Below, piece after piece: positions 42,887 through 52,030 of a stretch of 64,000 nucleotides of DNA. Both the position numbers and the translations under genes were made by a program. Numbering within the stretch: position 1 is the stretch's first letter; each line of letters begins with the position of its first letter. Origin of the DNA: Marinomonas colpomeniae (lineage in GTDB: Bacteria > Pseudomonadota > Gammaproteobacteria > Pseudomonadales > Marinomonadaceae); assembly GCF_014803385.1 (NCBI RefSeq), contig NZ_JACYFC010000002.1, positions 558,001 through 622,000 of the forward strand, written 5' to 3'. The notes below the pieces were generated by a model. It was given only the letters and a program-made list of their open reading frames with translations, searched no databases and was not told where the DNA came from.

Positions 42887-43284
42887 TGCTAACCTGTTCC
42901 GCATTCTGGATCGCCAAACCAAAACCATTCGCTCGACACTGTCGTTTGACCTCGTTCATCGATTTTGCTTTGCCTCACGGAATTGGCGCTCCTTGTTCTC
43001 ATACTCCTGTGTGGAATGCATAGTGTTCTATTTTTGCGCGTTTGTACTGGTAGATAAATGAAAAGCCTCTTAGTATCAATCAACAAGGTTTTGCAGCATC
43101 GAAATAACGTGTTGTAGATAAAGAGAATAATGCGTGTGCGCGCTTTGCCAGTATTTAGCTTTGTTAATACATTTAGTAATGGCTTTATAATTAGTACGTT
43201 ATAGAGATATTTGAGTGGTTTTGAAATTGTCTAAACGCATGTGCGCACTATTAAAGCTGTTAGGTATAAGGGGTTGAATTTACG
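42887..43284. other. 398-base intergenic region without a supported gene
   Basis: No convincing coding region. Two short overlapping frames follow the exonuclease stop but show no start signal or family match. GCGTGTGCGC near 43132 and GCATGTGCGC near 43238 are similar direct elements, and GTTAGGT occurs near 43259 just before the AT-rich gene patch. No terminator for the exonuclease gene is obvious. Confidence 0.5.
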
Positions 43285-44088
43285 ATGATAGAGAATTTGA
43301 TAGAGCAAAAGCCAAAATTCTATGGGTGGGCATATATTGTTTTCGTAATTGCTTACTTTGTAATTTATCTATCTTTTCAATGTGCTTTAGGATTGCCGGA
43401 GTCTTGGGTAGATAGTGCATATTTAAGTTTGATGACAATTACTACGTTAGGATTTGGAGATATCACACCAACAACAGATATTGGGAAAATCGTCGTATCT
43501 TCTCAGGCATTTTTCGGGGTTATGATTTTAGGGTTATTCTTGAACTCTCTATCTCACGAGAGAAGTAAATCACTATCAGAAACAGAGAAAAAAATCGAGC
43601 AAGATAGAAAGGAGGAGTTGAGAAAGAGCTTGGAAATGCACTCTTGCTTATTGCTGGATGTGTTTAAGTCCGCTAATCCCTTTGCTTGGGATAAGCATGC
43701 TAAATATAGCGCTTCAATGGACGAGCTTGAAGATTTCTGTAGGTCAACTTACTCAACAATTAATACTCTAAAAAATGAAGTCGGCCCATTGCATACAAAA
43801 ATGCTACTTGAGACTGTGCATCAGAACTATGACACCCTTTTAAGTTTAACTCCCGTTGCTGCTGAGATATCGAGTGAGTACCTAGTAGTATGGAGTTCAC
43901 TCCTAAGTAATGTCAGGAACCTCAAGCAGCAGTATGAAAAATCATTGGAAGCAGTTAAAGAGGGTGGATCCATTGATTGGCCTACAAATAACGATATTTC
44001 CCAGCAAGTCCAAGAACTTATACAAGCAAGTTTATTCATAAGTAAGCGAGAGCAAATCCCAAACAAATCAAGCAAGAAGAACGCGTAA
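43285..44088 (+). CDS. Two-TM potassium-channel-like protein with helical cytoplasmic domain
   Basis: Ion channel (Ion_trans_2) of 267 residues: TM1 (about 14-33), a pore helix and filter LMTITTLGFGDITPTTDIGK (near 50-70) in which TLGFGD stands for the canonical TVGYGD, and TM2 (about 72-90). A charged helical cytoplasmic domain (about 95-267) follows, with no RCK/TrkA-N motif. Codon use is richer in ATA and AGA than in flanking genes, which hints at recent acquisition. It starts 40 bases after the GTTAGGT motif. Potassium selectivity is likely; gating signal unknown. Confidence 0.82.
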   Translation: MIENLIEQKPKFYGWAYIVFVIAYFVIYLSFQCALGLPESWVDSAYLSLMTITTLGFGDITPTTDIGKIVVSSQAFFGVMILGLFLNSLSHERSKSLSETEKKIEQDRKEELRKSLEMHSCLLLDVFKSANPFAWDKHAKYSASMDELEDFCRSTYSTINTLKNEVGPLHTKMLLETVHQNYDTLLSLTPVAAEISSEYLVVWSSLLSNVRNLKQQYEKSLEAVKEGGSIDWPTNNDISQQVQELIQASLFISKREQIPNKSSKKNA

Positions 44089-44175
44089 AAGCGCGCCTCT
44101 TCTTGAAGAGTTAGTTGTTTGACATCATAATCTAAAGTATTTGAAAATAAGTAAAATTAGGGAGGAGAGTGAAAA

Positions 44176-44712
44176 ATGAATTTCAGAAGCTACATAATTT
44201 CATCATTAATTCTGGGTGTATTATTTATATCTCAAACGGCGACAGCAGTTGATGGGTATAAAGATCTCAAATTTGGAATGTCTGCAAAACAAATTGTTGC
44301 GAGTAATGTTTGTACCCTGCAAAAATATGAGTCTGGCCAGATTGGAGTAGAGTATTACGGTTGTGATGATTTCATGTTTGGTGGTGAGGCAGTAGAAGCT
44401 GGTGCATTTTTTATTGATGATAAGTTTTTGAGGTTCGCTATTGCACCTTCTGTTGATGTTGCTCTTAGTCTAGCAAACGGACTTTCTGAGAAATATGGTT
44501 CACCTTCTTCATCTTCAACTCAGAAAGAATTTCAGGCTGTTGATGCTTTACCAAACAGGGAGGCATTTTTAGCGTACGACAAAAACACGGTATATTTAAA
44601 GCTAATGTCCGATGAAAACTATACTCAAAGTGCTATCTTGCTTTATACATCACCCAGCTATGATATCTTGTTATTGAAAAAACAAGATAAGTCTATTAGT
44701 AACGATCTGTAA
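44176..44712 (+). CDS. Secreted protein of unknown function
   Basis: Not recognised beyond a secreted-protein pattern. The 178-residue product has a Sec signal (ILGVLFISQTATA, cleavage near 24), then YKDLKFGMSAKQIVASNVC and EKYGSPSSSST, a layout seen in small periplasmic proteins that begin with a FGMS segment. Two Cys (near residues 46 and 61) could form a disulfide. GGAGGAG precedes the ATG. AT-rich like the preceding channel gene and probably acquired with it. Confidence 0.7.
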   Translation: MNFRSYIISSLILGVLFISQTATAVDGYKDLKFGMSAKQIVASNVCTLQKYESGQIGVEYYGCDDFMFGGEAVEAGAFFIDDKFLRFAIAPSVDVALSLANGLSEKYGSPSSSSTQKEFQAVDALPNREAFLAYDKNTVYLKLMSDENYTQSAILLYTSPSYDILLLKKQDKSISNDL

Positions 44713-45253
44713 TCATTTCTATTCACTACGGATAAGTTTATTAAAAATACAACTAACAAAAAAAACAATCGCCAGTAAAAATACACTGGTTGGGACTCGT
44801 AACAACTGCGAGTTCTGGTTGTAGACGTTAAATGGCCATGGATAATATTATGGGTATTTTTAGACGTTGGTGAGACAGGTTCATTTCAAAAGTTATCTAC
44901 CAAAGTAAATTCGGAGAATTTGGTTATATTCTATAACCCATCTATAGAAGTATTACTTGAAAGAGTAAAAGGTGAAGAGCTTGGTTATAGTGAAATTGAA
45001 TGAATACGTAGCAACGCACCAGCAATTGCATGATCTCAAGAAACCCATAAGTCAACTTTTTACAGTCCCAATACATAGCACAGTATTTAACAAGTGCATC
45101 ATAATCACAGACTTCGATTACTGGGGCTGCTTACTCTTCGCTCGTTCCTCATTGCACTTTAAAAAAACCATATACGGACGTTAACTCATTCCCCACAAAC
45201 ACCATTACTCATAATTGAATGAACTTCCTAACACAGTCCACGATTCCAACCAT
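44713..45253. other. 541-base region with degenerate coding traces
   Basis: An uninterrupted plus-strand frame from 44803 to the TGA at 45001-45003 has protein-like composition (DVGETGSFQKLSTKVNSENL and ERVKGEELGYSEIE at its end) but no start codon or ribosome binding site, so it may be the tail of a lost gene. Two small hairpins (CCAGT/ACTGG near 44772 and ACTCG/CGAGT near 44795) lie before it. A 70-codon frame at 44972-45184 shows no support as a gene. Confidence 0.4.
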
Positions 45254-46057
45254 TTAGCTGTTGGAAGGAATCGGCTCATAGCCCCAATCTTCTGCTTTTG
45301 GTTCTGTCGCGAGTATTTTAGGTTGTTCTGACCAATGTAATAAACTCAGTTCGCCAGAAGTGGATTCGGTTAGCGCGGTGCAATGTTCAACCCAGTCTCC
45401 ATCGTTACAGTAAAGGATGTCGTCTTTCATTCTGAATGAGGCAAAGTGAATGTGGCCGCAAATATAGCCGTCTACTTTTTGGTTTTTAGCGGATTTTAAG
45501 GCCGCAGTTTCGAAGCGTTCGATGAATTCTTTGGCTTTGCTGATGTGGCTTTTCAAATAACCAGCGAGTGACCAGTATGGCAAACCAACAAACCGTCTGA
45601 CGCCATTTATCCATTGGTTCAGTGACAACATGACGCCGTGTGCTTTGTCTCCTATGGCCAGCATGAGAGGGCTTATTTTTACCATCTGATCGAATTCATC
45701 ACCGTGGCTAACATGGAAAGTTCGACCATCTGCCGTTTTATGGCGAGCGTGCATTTTAATATCAATGCCTGACAAGGTTTGCCCTACGAATTGACGGAAG
45801 AATGCGTCATGGTTTCCAGGAATGTAAATGACCTTGGTTCCGGATTTCGCCATGCTTAAGACTTGCTCAACCACTTGGTGGTGAGTATCAATAAAATAGG
45901 CTTTATGGCGCATCTCTTGTAAGTCGATAATATCGCCAACTAAATAAAGCGTGTCTGTTTGAATGCTTTTCAAGAAATCCAATAAGTGAACAGCTTGGCA
46001 AGCCTTGGTACCTAAGTGAACGTCGGAAATAAATACGGATCTGAATGTTGTCTGCAT
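45254..46057 (-). CDS. LpxH-like metallophosphoesterase (UDP-2,3-diacylglucosamine diphosphatase family)
   Basis: Calcineurin-like phosphoesterase, 267 residues from ATG 46057 (GGGG seven bases upstream; an in-frame GTG lies at 46063). Metal-site motifs are complete: FISDVHLGT, LVGDIIDLQE, PGNHDAF, HVSHGDEFD and CGHIHFA. The sequence fits the YbbF/LpxH2-type group, which includes UDP-2,3-diacylglucosamine pyrophosphatases of lipid A synthesis; DGDWVEHCTALTE at the end is typical. It could be a paralogue of LpxH with another nucleotide substrate. Monocistronic. Confidence 0.85.
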   Translation of the reverse strand: MQTTFRSVFISDVHLGTKACQAVHLLDFLKSIQTDTLYLVGDIIDLQEMRHKAYFIDTHHQVVEQVLSMAKSGTKVIYIPGNHDAFFRQFVGQTLSGIDIKMHARHKTADGRTFHVSHGDEFDQMVKISPLMLAIGDKAHGVMLSLNQWINGVRRFVGLPYWSLAGYLKSHISKAKEFIERFETAALKSAKNQKVDGYICGHIHFASFRMKDDILYCNDGDWVEHCTALTESTSGELSLLHWSEQPKILATEPKAEDWGYEPIPSNS

Positions 46058-46158
46058 AAACACGCCCCAATGATGAGTGATTAGACTGAGTTATTTCCAG
46101 ACTAATAGGTGTTTATGACAGCCCTGTGTGTTCTTTATGACATTTTAAACACAACAGA

Positions 46159-47931
46159 TTAGATGGCTGATTTATACGGTAAGTCTTTTGAAGATATATG
46201 TAGATAGACGCAATTTCCACCCTTGTCTTTGGCTAGTTTTTTGGCCTTAGCTGCTTTTTCAGCAACTTGATGTTGGTTTTTACATTCTGTAACGTCCGGT
46301 TTAAAGACACCAATAGCTAAGCTTAATATGTCATGAAAAGCCATTTCCCCTTTCCGGTTCTTGGTCCAAACACCATTTTCTTTCAGGTTATCTTCAGAAT
46401 AAAAAATAGTAATTTTCTGAGCGAAAGCAGATAAGATTTGTTCACATTGTTGTTTCCAGTTTTGCTCACCAAAAATAACCACAAAATCATCGCCGCCAAT
46501 ATGACCTATAAAATTATTAACCGGTGAAACTACGTCTTTTATTAATGAGCCAAGCAATTGAATAACAGCATCGCCTTTTGAATAGCCAAAGAAGTCATTA
46601 AAAGGTTTGAAGTCGTTTAAATCAAAGTACGCGACATGGAACTCTTCTTTAGCGGAAAGGCGGCGGCTTACTTCATTGTGGATAGGTACATTTCCAGGCA
46701 ATAAAGTTAATGGGTTTGAATACGTCGCCGTTTGAATTTTCAATTCGGTAATACGTTTTAATAGATCCCTTAAATGACCTGTACCAATAAACTTGCCATC
46801 GCGTACAACAATAATTTCATTGTTAAGAATATCCGTGTCTTGATCTGTCATTAATGTTGAAACATCTGAAAGGCTGGTATTGCTTTCAACAATAAGCATG
46901 TCGTCGCTGAGCATGTGAGTAACGGGTTTATGTTCATAAAGTGCTCGGCCATAAGGTGTGGAAAGTGTTTCATGGAATTGGTTACGACGTACCACTCCAA
47001 TTGGTGCTCCGCTTTGATCAATTACTGGAATAGCAGCAAGATCTTTGTGTGTCTTAAAATACTCAGAAACGTCACCTAGCAAACTTGTTTCATATAGCGC
47101 TGTTGTTGGACGACATAACGTTTGAACGGTTTCAGAGTGATCTACTTGGAACTGTTCGCGCCTCTGTCCTTGTTTTTCTAAGTACGTATTGGTTGAAAAG
47201 TTAGGCGTGTCGGTAGGGCGACCTAAATAATAGCCTTGTCCAAGTTTGACGCCAATTTCGATTAATTGATCGAGTTCTTGCTTAGTCTCGATTCCTTCTG
47301 CAATGAGCTTACAATTTAGACGTTGGGCGATGGTTAAAATAGAGCGAACGAACTCTCGTTTAATCTCATCCGTATCGATATTTTTAATAAAGTGTTTATC
47401 TATTTTGACTATGTCAGGTTGTAACTCTGACCAAAGCTGTAACCCGGAATAACCTACGCCTAGATCGTCAATAGCGACTTGAAATCCCATTTTACGATAA
47501 TGATCAACGCTGCTGCGAGGCAAGCCATTATGGTCGTAAGGGTGTTGCTCTGAAAGTTCAATAACGATGTCTTTTTGGTTTAAACCTAACTCATTAAGAA
47601 TAGACAGAGTCATGCCAGATTGATGGTCAGGAGACCCTAATAGAGAGGCGCTGACGTTAAGAAATAAACGGCCTTTTAATGATAATGTTGAAAATTTAGA
47701 TAAGGCTTTTTCACGACAAAGAAGTTCCAGTTTGTGTAACTTCTCTTCTTGTGTTGCTAGGGAAAACAATGGATCTGGAGAAAATAAAGTGGTGTTTTTA
47801 GGACCACGAGAAAGCGCTTCGTGTCCGTAAATTTTTCCATTACTTAGATTGTAAATAGGTTGGAAATAAGGTGTGATTAATCCGTTTTTAAGGATGTCTT
47901 CCAGTAATGCAGCATCATCAGTTTTACTCAT
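46159..47931 (-). CDS. EAL-CBS-GGDEF cyclic-di-GMP signalling protein
   Basis: Soluble protein of 590 residues in reversed order: EAL domain (about 15-245) with YFQPIYNLSNGKIYGHEALSRG, AIDDLGVGYSG, KIDKHFIKNI and AEGIETKQELDQLIEIGVKLGQGYYLGRP; a CBS pair (about 270-400); then a GGDEF domain (about 420-580) with YFDLNDFKPFNDFFGYSKGDAV and IGGDDFVVIFGE. EAL metal residues and the GGDDF loop are intact, so both hydrolysis and synthesis are possible. No RxxD inhibitory site precedes the GGDDF. The CBS pair suggests control by adenine nucleotides. Monocistronic. Confidence 0.93.
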   Translation of the reverse strand: MSKTDDAALLEDILKNGLITPYFQPIYNLSNGKIYGHEALSRGPKNTTLFSPDPLFSLATQEEKLHKLELLCREKALSKFSTLSLKGRLFLNVSASLLGSPDHQSGMTLSILNELGLNQKDIVIELSEQHPYDHNGLPRSSVDHYRKMGFQVAIDDLGVGYSGLQLWSELQPDIVKIDKHFIKNIDTDEIKREFVRSILTIAQRLNCKLIAEGIETKQELDQLIEIGVKLGQGYYLGRPTDTPNFSTNTYLEKQGQRREQFQVDHSETVQTLCRPTTALYETSLLGDVSEYFKTHKDLAAIPVIDQSGAPIGVVRRNQFHETLSTPYGRALYEHKPVTHMLSDDMLIVESNTSLSDVSTLMTDQDTDILNNEIIVVRDGKFIGTGHLRDLLKRITELKIQTATYSNPLTLLPGNVPIHNEVSRRLSAKEEFHVAYFDLNDFKPFNDFFGYSKGDAVIQLLGSLIKDVVSPVNNFIGHIGGDDFVVIFGEQNWKQQCEQILSAFAQKITIFYSEDNLKENGVWTKNRKGEMAFHDILSLAIGVFKPDVTECKNQHQVAEKAAKAKKLAKDKGGNCVYLHISSKDLPYKSAI

Positions 47932-48234
47932 GTTCTCTCAATGTCATCTAAGTTAGAAAATAACGTAAACAATAGCTTATGTCGTATTTATGACACTCTG
48001 GTTACAGTAATATTTTGATGAGTAATGGATCACTAGAAACAGAAGAAATTGAGCGAAGAGGCGAGAGCGTTTTATTTAGGTTTTAGATTATTTAAATAGG
48101 ATATAGTAAATAATAGAAGCGATTAAGCCCAGTTACCGGATCGATATTTTTATTGTTACCTTTCGATCATCGGGAACATTGAGTTTAACTATATTACTTT
48201 TCTTGTACTGAACTGTTTAGCTTTTTGTTAAATC
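47932..48234. other. 303-base intergenic region
   Basis: AT-rich spacer between two minus-strand genes. It holds the presumed promoter of the EAL-CBS-GGDEF gene near 47950-48010. I see no gene, repeat or strong hairpin in it. Confidence 0.5.
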
Positions 48235-48408
48235 CTATGCTGACTTTAATGGGTGGCTAATAGTATGAGTTGCAAAGAAAGCTTTTACACTTACAATCGC
48301 TTTTTTGATGACAACAGCGTAATAAGCACGACGTAATTCATATGCTTGTTCAACATAGAAATCAGCATCAATATTGCCAAAATTGTCATATTTCAAATTG
48401 TTTTTCAT
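48235..48408 (-). CDS. Small protein, RSP_7527/DUF1127-like
   Basis: Protein of 57 residues starting at ATG 48408 behind AGGAGAATCATC; a longer frame to 48477 has no ribosome binding site. The core DADFYVEQAYELRRAYYAVVIKKAI resembles the short ARxLR helix of RSP_7527 and DUF1127 small proteins, which are cytoplasmic and often stress-induced, some with RNA-linked roles. Resemblance is short, so the family call is tentative. Confidence 0.6.
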   Translation of the reverse strand: MKNNLKYDNFGNIDADFYVEQAYELRRAYYAVVIKKAIVSVKAFFATHTISHPLKSA

Positions 48409-48519
48409 GATGATTCTCCTAAATATTAAGTCATATTTGACTGTTGTTATTGTAGGAGTTGACTTATCGTTCAGCAAACGATCAAATTTCAGCTTATAGG
48501 TTAGAAAAATTCACTCTTT

Positions 48520-49548
48520 CTATTTTAAACGGGTTAACCAAACGAACATAGCTTCAATTGCTTGCAGTGACCAATTTTGAGTGGCGTTGCCTTCAGCTGC
48601 TTGTTTCGTTCTGGCTATCCCTCTGGCACTTACTTCCCATGAGGCAAGACGATCACCCGTTGGGCCGATTAGTTCCAATGTACCGTCCTCAAATACATAA
48701 AAGCGACCTGATTGCGTTTCATTGTGTTGAGTTGTCGTACTTTTTAATGTGAATAATGAGTTACTTTTAGGCGTCAGTCCGTACTGAGATAGAGCGCTAG
48801 ATAGCTCGTTCGATTGTTTTGTTGTTGACGTATCAAAGCCATAGGTGAAGAGAGCTTGCCCAAGTTGTTGTTCTATATCTTGGATATCTTGGTCTGCTGT
48901 ACTAGCCAGTGTTCGCTCTGTGGAGTAAAGGCTTAGCTCATCTTGATAGGATTTTCGTTGTGCAAAATGAGGGATCAACCCCATATACGTTTGCCAGTCT
49001 TGTTGTGCTGGTGGTTGATTACTGTCTGTACTCAAACGCTTCGCTTGGTCTCGAATTTTGCTGTCTAGTTCGGTTAACGCTAGGCGGAGTTTAGCCACAA
49101 TACGAGAGCGATCGATCGATTGAAGTGCGTATACATAGTTTGTGTGAGCAAAGCGTTTTTCATTGACCGCTTGCTCTAGCTCTATAGGCGCTGTTGTGAC
49201 TTGAGTGTACGCTGTGTGTACTTTAGAAACCTGTTCGCTTCCTTGTCCCGATGATGCCACTGTTGTGTCTTGCGTATTAACTTGGCTTACTTGAGTTCGC
49301 AATTGTTGTGCGATTTGAGCATTGCCATTTTGCTCTGCTTGAGTAAACGCTAATGCAATGTTTTCAATACGTGCAGAGCTGCCAACACCATAAAGATAGG
49401 TGCTGTCTTTTGGTGGTGATGTTACCCAGTTTGGCAATGACTCGGCAGACTCTTTTTTGGTATCTGAACCAAGACACCCCGTTAAACTGGCAAGTAGGCC
49501 TAGGGTCAATAGCCAGTTTAACGGTTTAGGAATCAAGGGAGGTATCAT
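48520..49548 (-). CDS. LPP20-family lipoprotein
   Basis: Lipoprotein of 342 residues; lipobox LTGC places the acylated Cys near residue 25. LPNWVTSPPKDSTYLYGVGSS is the LPP20 motif, followed by a helical region and a C-terminal EDGTLELIGPTGD segment. Third main gene of the COG3014 / LpoB-like / LPP20 unit, starting 2 bases after the LpoB-like stop. Such three-gene units recur in gammaproteobacteria; role in the envelope is not established. Confidence 0.82.
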   Translation of the reverse strand: MIPPLIPKPLNWLLTLGLLASLTGCLGSDTKKESAESLPNWVTSPPKDSTYLYGVGSSARIENIALAFTQAEQNGNAQIAQQLRTQVSQVNTQDTTVASSGQGSEQVSKVHTAYTQVTTAPIELEQAVNEKRFAHTNYVYALQSIDRSRIVAKLRLALTELDSKIRDQAKRLSTDSNQPPAQQDWQTYMGLIPHFAQRKSYQDELSLYSTERTLASTADQDIQDIEQQLGQALFTYGFDTSTTKQSNELSSALSQYGLTPKSNSLFTLKSTTTQHNETQSGRFYVFEDGTLELIGPTGDRLASWEVSARGIARTKQAAEGNATQNWSLQAIEAMFVWLTRLK

Positions 49549-49550
49549 GT

Positions 49551-50180
49551 TTAAAAGAAGCCTTTATCAGCCAGTTTTTTGAGTTTCTTTTGGCCATTCC
49601 ATACTTCGCGGTTAGTGGTCATATCGATCAATTTCAAATCTACTTGATAGAAACTAACTCGTTGGTCACCATTAGAATCCACTATTGAGTTGATCGTACC
49701 TGAAAGGGCAAAACCAGCCCCTTGTTCTAAACCAAATTTAGCCACTGTATCTGGCGCAGCGTTAAGTTCTTGCTCTTCACGCTCAGTACGAATTTCATCG
49801 CGCTCTGCTCCTGAAACAACAAAGTCAACTTTTCCTGCTCGTAATAAACTGCGTTTGATGTCATTGACGAAGGTATCAACAGGTATATGTTCAGAGGTTT
49901 TATTGCGAATGGTTTGGACAATAACGGTTGGGTTTCCTTTCTGGCTAAAATTGTAATCTCGGAACCAAGGGAAGGTTAGCATATCCCCCATCATTTCTTC
50001 TGCAACAAGGCGCGAATCTGTATCGTTCCAACGATCTGAAAGCATGATGTCTTCATCAGTACTAACACGTTCTACGCTGCCGCTAGAGCATGCGGTTAAT
50101 ACAACAGCCATAAAGAATATGAAAATACTCTTTAGTGAAAATTGTGTCCATTTTAACTGGGCTAGTTGACTCATATTCAT
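49551..50180 (-). CDS. LpoB-like penicillin-binding-protein activator lipoprotein
   Basis: Outer-membrane lipoprotein of 209 residues; signal and lipobox LTAC lead to the Cys near residue 31. SDRWNDTDSRLVAEEMMGDML, VIVQTIRNKTSEHIPVDTFVNDIKR, FALSGTINSIVD and VDLKLIDMTTNREVWNGQKKLKK define the LpoB/COG3417 family, whose Escherichia member activates PBP1B. This version lacks the long proline-rich linker of Escherichia LpoB. AAGGAAAG precedes the ATG. Partner synthase is not encoded nearby. Confidence 0.85.
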   Translation of the reverse strand: MNMSQLAQLKWTQFSLKSIFIFFMAVVLTACSSGSVERVSTDEDIMLSDRWNDTDSRLVAEEMMGDMLTFPWFRDYNFSQKGNPTVIVQTIRNKTSEHIPVDTFVNDIKRSLLRAGKVDFVVSGAERDEIRTEREEQELNAAPDTVAKFGLEQGAGFALSGTINSIVDSNGDQRVSFYQVDLKLIDMTTNREVWNGQKKLKKLADKGFF

Positions 50181-50241
50181 AATACTTTCCTTATATGTTT
50201 TTTGTCGTGATGTTCAACAATTAATATTGAGTGTAATCAAT

Positions 50242-51909
50242 TTAGTTTGGATTGCGTAGGTTCCAGACCTTAATTTCATTTGTTTCTAAAGCAATTTTTC
50301 CAAGAGAAAAACGCTTTTTATTGGTGTTATAATCCGGTGAGTAGTCCCCTGGAGGAAGAGGTTCTCTAGTGAGCCTAACTTGAGCTGGTAATGTTAGCCA
50401 ATTGCGCGTATCTGCTGACGATGAGGCGAACACGGCTATCTGACCAATAAGACCTAATAAAAGGCTGGCACCTTCATCCTTTACGTTTGCCGACACTTGA
50501 TAAGCAAGCCAACTACGGAACATTTCTCGTATTAACCCTTCGTAAATATCACGCTGTGCGATGGCTAGTTGTTCTTGAAAAGCAATATCGGCAAGTGATG
50601 TCATTCTTAAACTGCCGTTTGTACTTGAATTTCGAGAACCAGGAATATTGAGTTTTGGCTGTTGCTTATCTAACGTGAAACGGTGGTAATAAGGAACCGT
50701 TACTCGAATAGCTTGCCCTTCAAGTAAATTGTCTACATTTAGATCATCAAGCTGTTGCCAAACCGTGCGGCCAAGAATCACTCGTTTAGTAAAGATACCG
50801 GTTAGGCTTCCCCATGCTCCACCGACTTTATAGTTAGCAATTAAATTGAGTGGATTTATGTCGGCATACGCCATAGTGAACCAGCGGAATGCATCGTTCT
50901 CTTCTGCTCTTCCGCCACCGTGAAGTGGTTGAAGTACTAACGAATAAGAGCGTGGATCTGCATGCAGTAAGAGTGTCATTTCACTTTTTGCTGGAATAAA
51001 GCCTTGATGCTCTAAGACAACTAATTCAGCGTCACCATCATGATATTGCTTGAGTGTGTCTTGCATTTTTGCAGACAGCTTTGCTTGGCTTTTTTGTTGT
51101 ATCTCATCTTGACTAAATCCACCTTTTTGCATCATGCGAATAGTATCTAACCAAGCGCGTTCGGCGGTTAAATCAGATAAGTCGTATTGTTTAGCGTAGC
51201 CAGACTCGTAAAGCTCGGCCGATTTCTGATAACTGATTCGTGCATCATCGTATTCGTTGCTGATCTCGTACTGCAATCCTTCCATGTAGCGACCCCAAGC
51301 ATCATCACGATAGAGAAATTGGTCTGTGTCTCTGCCGCCTGTATAAAAACCACCTAACCAGTTAAGTGCCTTTAAATAGAATGCTTGGTTTTTTTTGTCA
51401 TTTAAGTCTTGGTAGCTTGGGGTTTGAGCGCGAATTTCATTGAGTTTGATGTCGATGCGACGGGTTTCAACTAAGGCCGCATCTTTCAGTCTGAGTTTTT
51501 CTTTTGCAGTGTTGGCTTGCTCGGCTAGAGCTAAGTAGTTAAGCGATTTCAAATAGCTAATATAAACTCTTTCTAGACCACTGCCTTCATAGTTGCCTTG
51601 TCTCGGGTTACTGAGTAAAGCCCAAGAGCGGTTAGAAAAGCTATTTTTTAAAAAAGTATCACTAAGTCTGTCCGCTTTTTCTAATAAAGCGTTACTGCGA
51701 ACGAAGTCGCCTTGATTTTGAGCAAGAGTCCCTGTTTCTAAATAATACAGTAACTGGTCTTGAGGGTTATCTAATACATCTTCGAGAACGCTTTCAGCTT
51801 CTTGCCAATCGCCCTCTTTTGCTAGACTTAGGCCTTCGTCAATGTCTTGTTTATAGGTTGCGCAGCCGCTTAGTAGAGCGACGGTAATCCAAAGAATGCC
51901 CCATTTCAC
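50242..51909 (-). CDS. COG3014-family lipoprotein with TPR-like N-terminus
   Basis: Lipoprotein of 555 residues starting with GTG at 51909; lipobox LLSGC gives the Cys near residue 16. The N-terminal half has TPR-like helices (AKEGDWQEAESVLEDVLDNP), with conserved GNYEGSGLERV and AWGRYMEGLQYEISNEYDDARI. The C-terminal half is beta-rich (EHQGFIPAKSEM, TRNWLTLPAQVRLTRE, LPPGDYSPDY). The family co-occurs with LpoB-like and LPP20 genes, as here. Its GTG follows the stop of the CPYC microprotein by one base, so translation is likely coupled. Confidence 0.85.
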   Translation of the reverse strand: MKWGILWITVALLSGCATYKQDIDEGLSLAKEGDWQEAESVLEDVLDNPQDQLLYYLETGTLAQNQGDFVRSNALLEKADRLSDTFLKNSFSNRSWALLSNPRQGNYEGSGLERVYISYLKSLNYLALAEQANTAKEKLRLKDAALVETRRIDIKLNEIRAQTPSYQDLNDKKNQAFYLKALNWLGGFYTGGRDTDQFLYRDDAWGRYMEGLQYEISNEYDDARISYQKSAELYESGYAKQYDLSDLTAERAWLDTIRMMQKGGFSQDEIQQKSQAKLSAKMQDTLKQYHDGDAELVVLEHQGFIPAKSEMTLLLHADPRSYSLVLQPLHGGGRAEENDAFRWFTMAYADINPLNLIANYKVGGAWGSLTGIFTKRVILGRTVWQQLDDLNVDNLLEGQAIRVTVPYYHRFTLDKQQPKLNIPGSRNSSTNGSLRMTSLADIAFQEQLAIAQRDIYEGLIREMFRSWLAYQVSANVKDEGASLLLGLIGQIAVFASSSADTRNWLTLPAQVRLTREPLPPGDYSPDYNTNKKRFSLGKIALETNEIKVWNLRNPN

Positions 51910-51910
51910 G

Positions 51911-52030
51911 CTACATACCCTTTTCTAAAAATTGGTTAGCAAGCAATACGCCAAACAGTGCAAAGCAGCTTAAGTAGAGTATTAACCAACGAGCTTTCAG
52001 GCAATATGGACAAGGCTTTTTCTTTTTCAT
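51911..52030 (-). CDS. 39-residue single-TM protein with CPYC motif
   Basis: Short gene: ATG 52030 with GGAA seven bases upstream, reading KKKKPCPYCLKARWL, then a hydrophobic helix (ILYLSCFALFGVLLANQF) and a short KGM tail before TAG. Basic residues precede the membrane helix, so the CPYC motif should face the cytoplasm. An extra in-frame ATG lies at 52042. The stop is one base from the GTG of the COG3014 gene, making it the first gene of that lipoprotein operon. CPxC may bind metal or be redox active. Family unknown to me. Confidence 0.7.
   Translation of the reverse strand: MKKKKPCPYCLKARWLILYLSCFALFGVLLANQFLEKGM

Noticed and set aside
42889-43086. 65-codon minus-strand frame after the exonuclease gene
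   Set aside because: No start signal, low-complexity basic composition, and an equally open frame on the other strand.
43259-44833. Firm call of an integron gene cassette
   Set aside because: Core-like GTTRRRY motifs are common by chance; no convincing attC secondary structure and no integrase in the window.
44972-45184. 70-codon open frame on the plus strand
   Set aside because: No ribosome binding site, no recognisable motif, and composition unlike the neighbouring genes.
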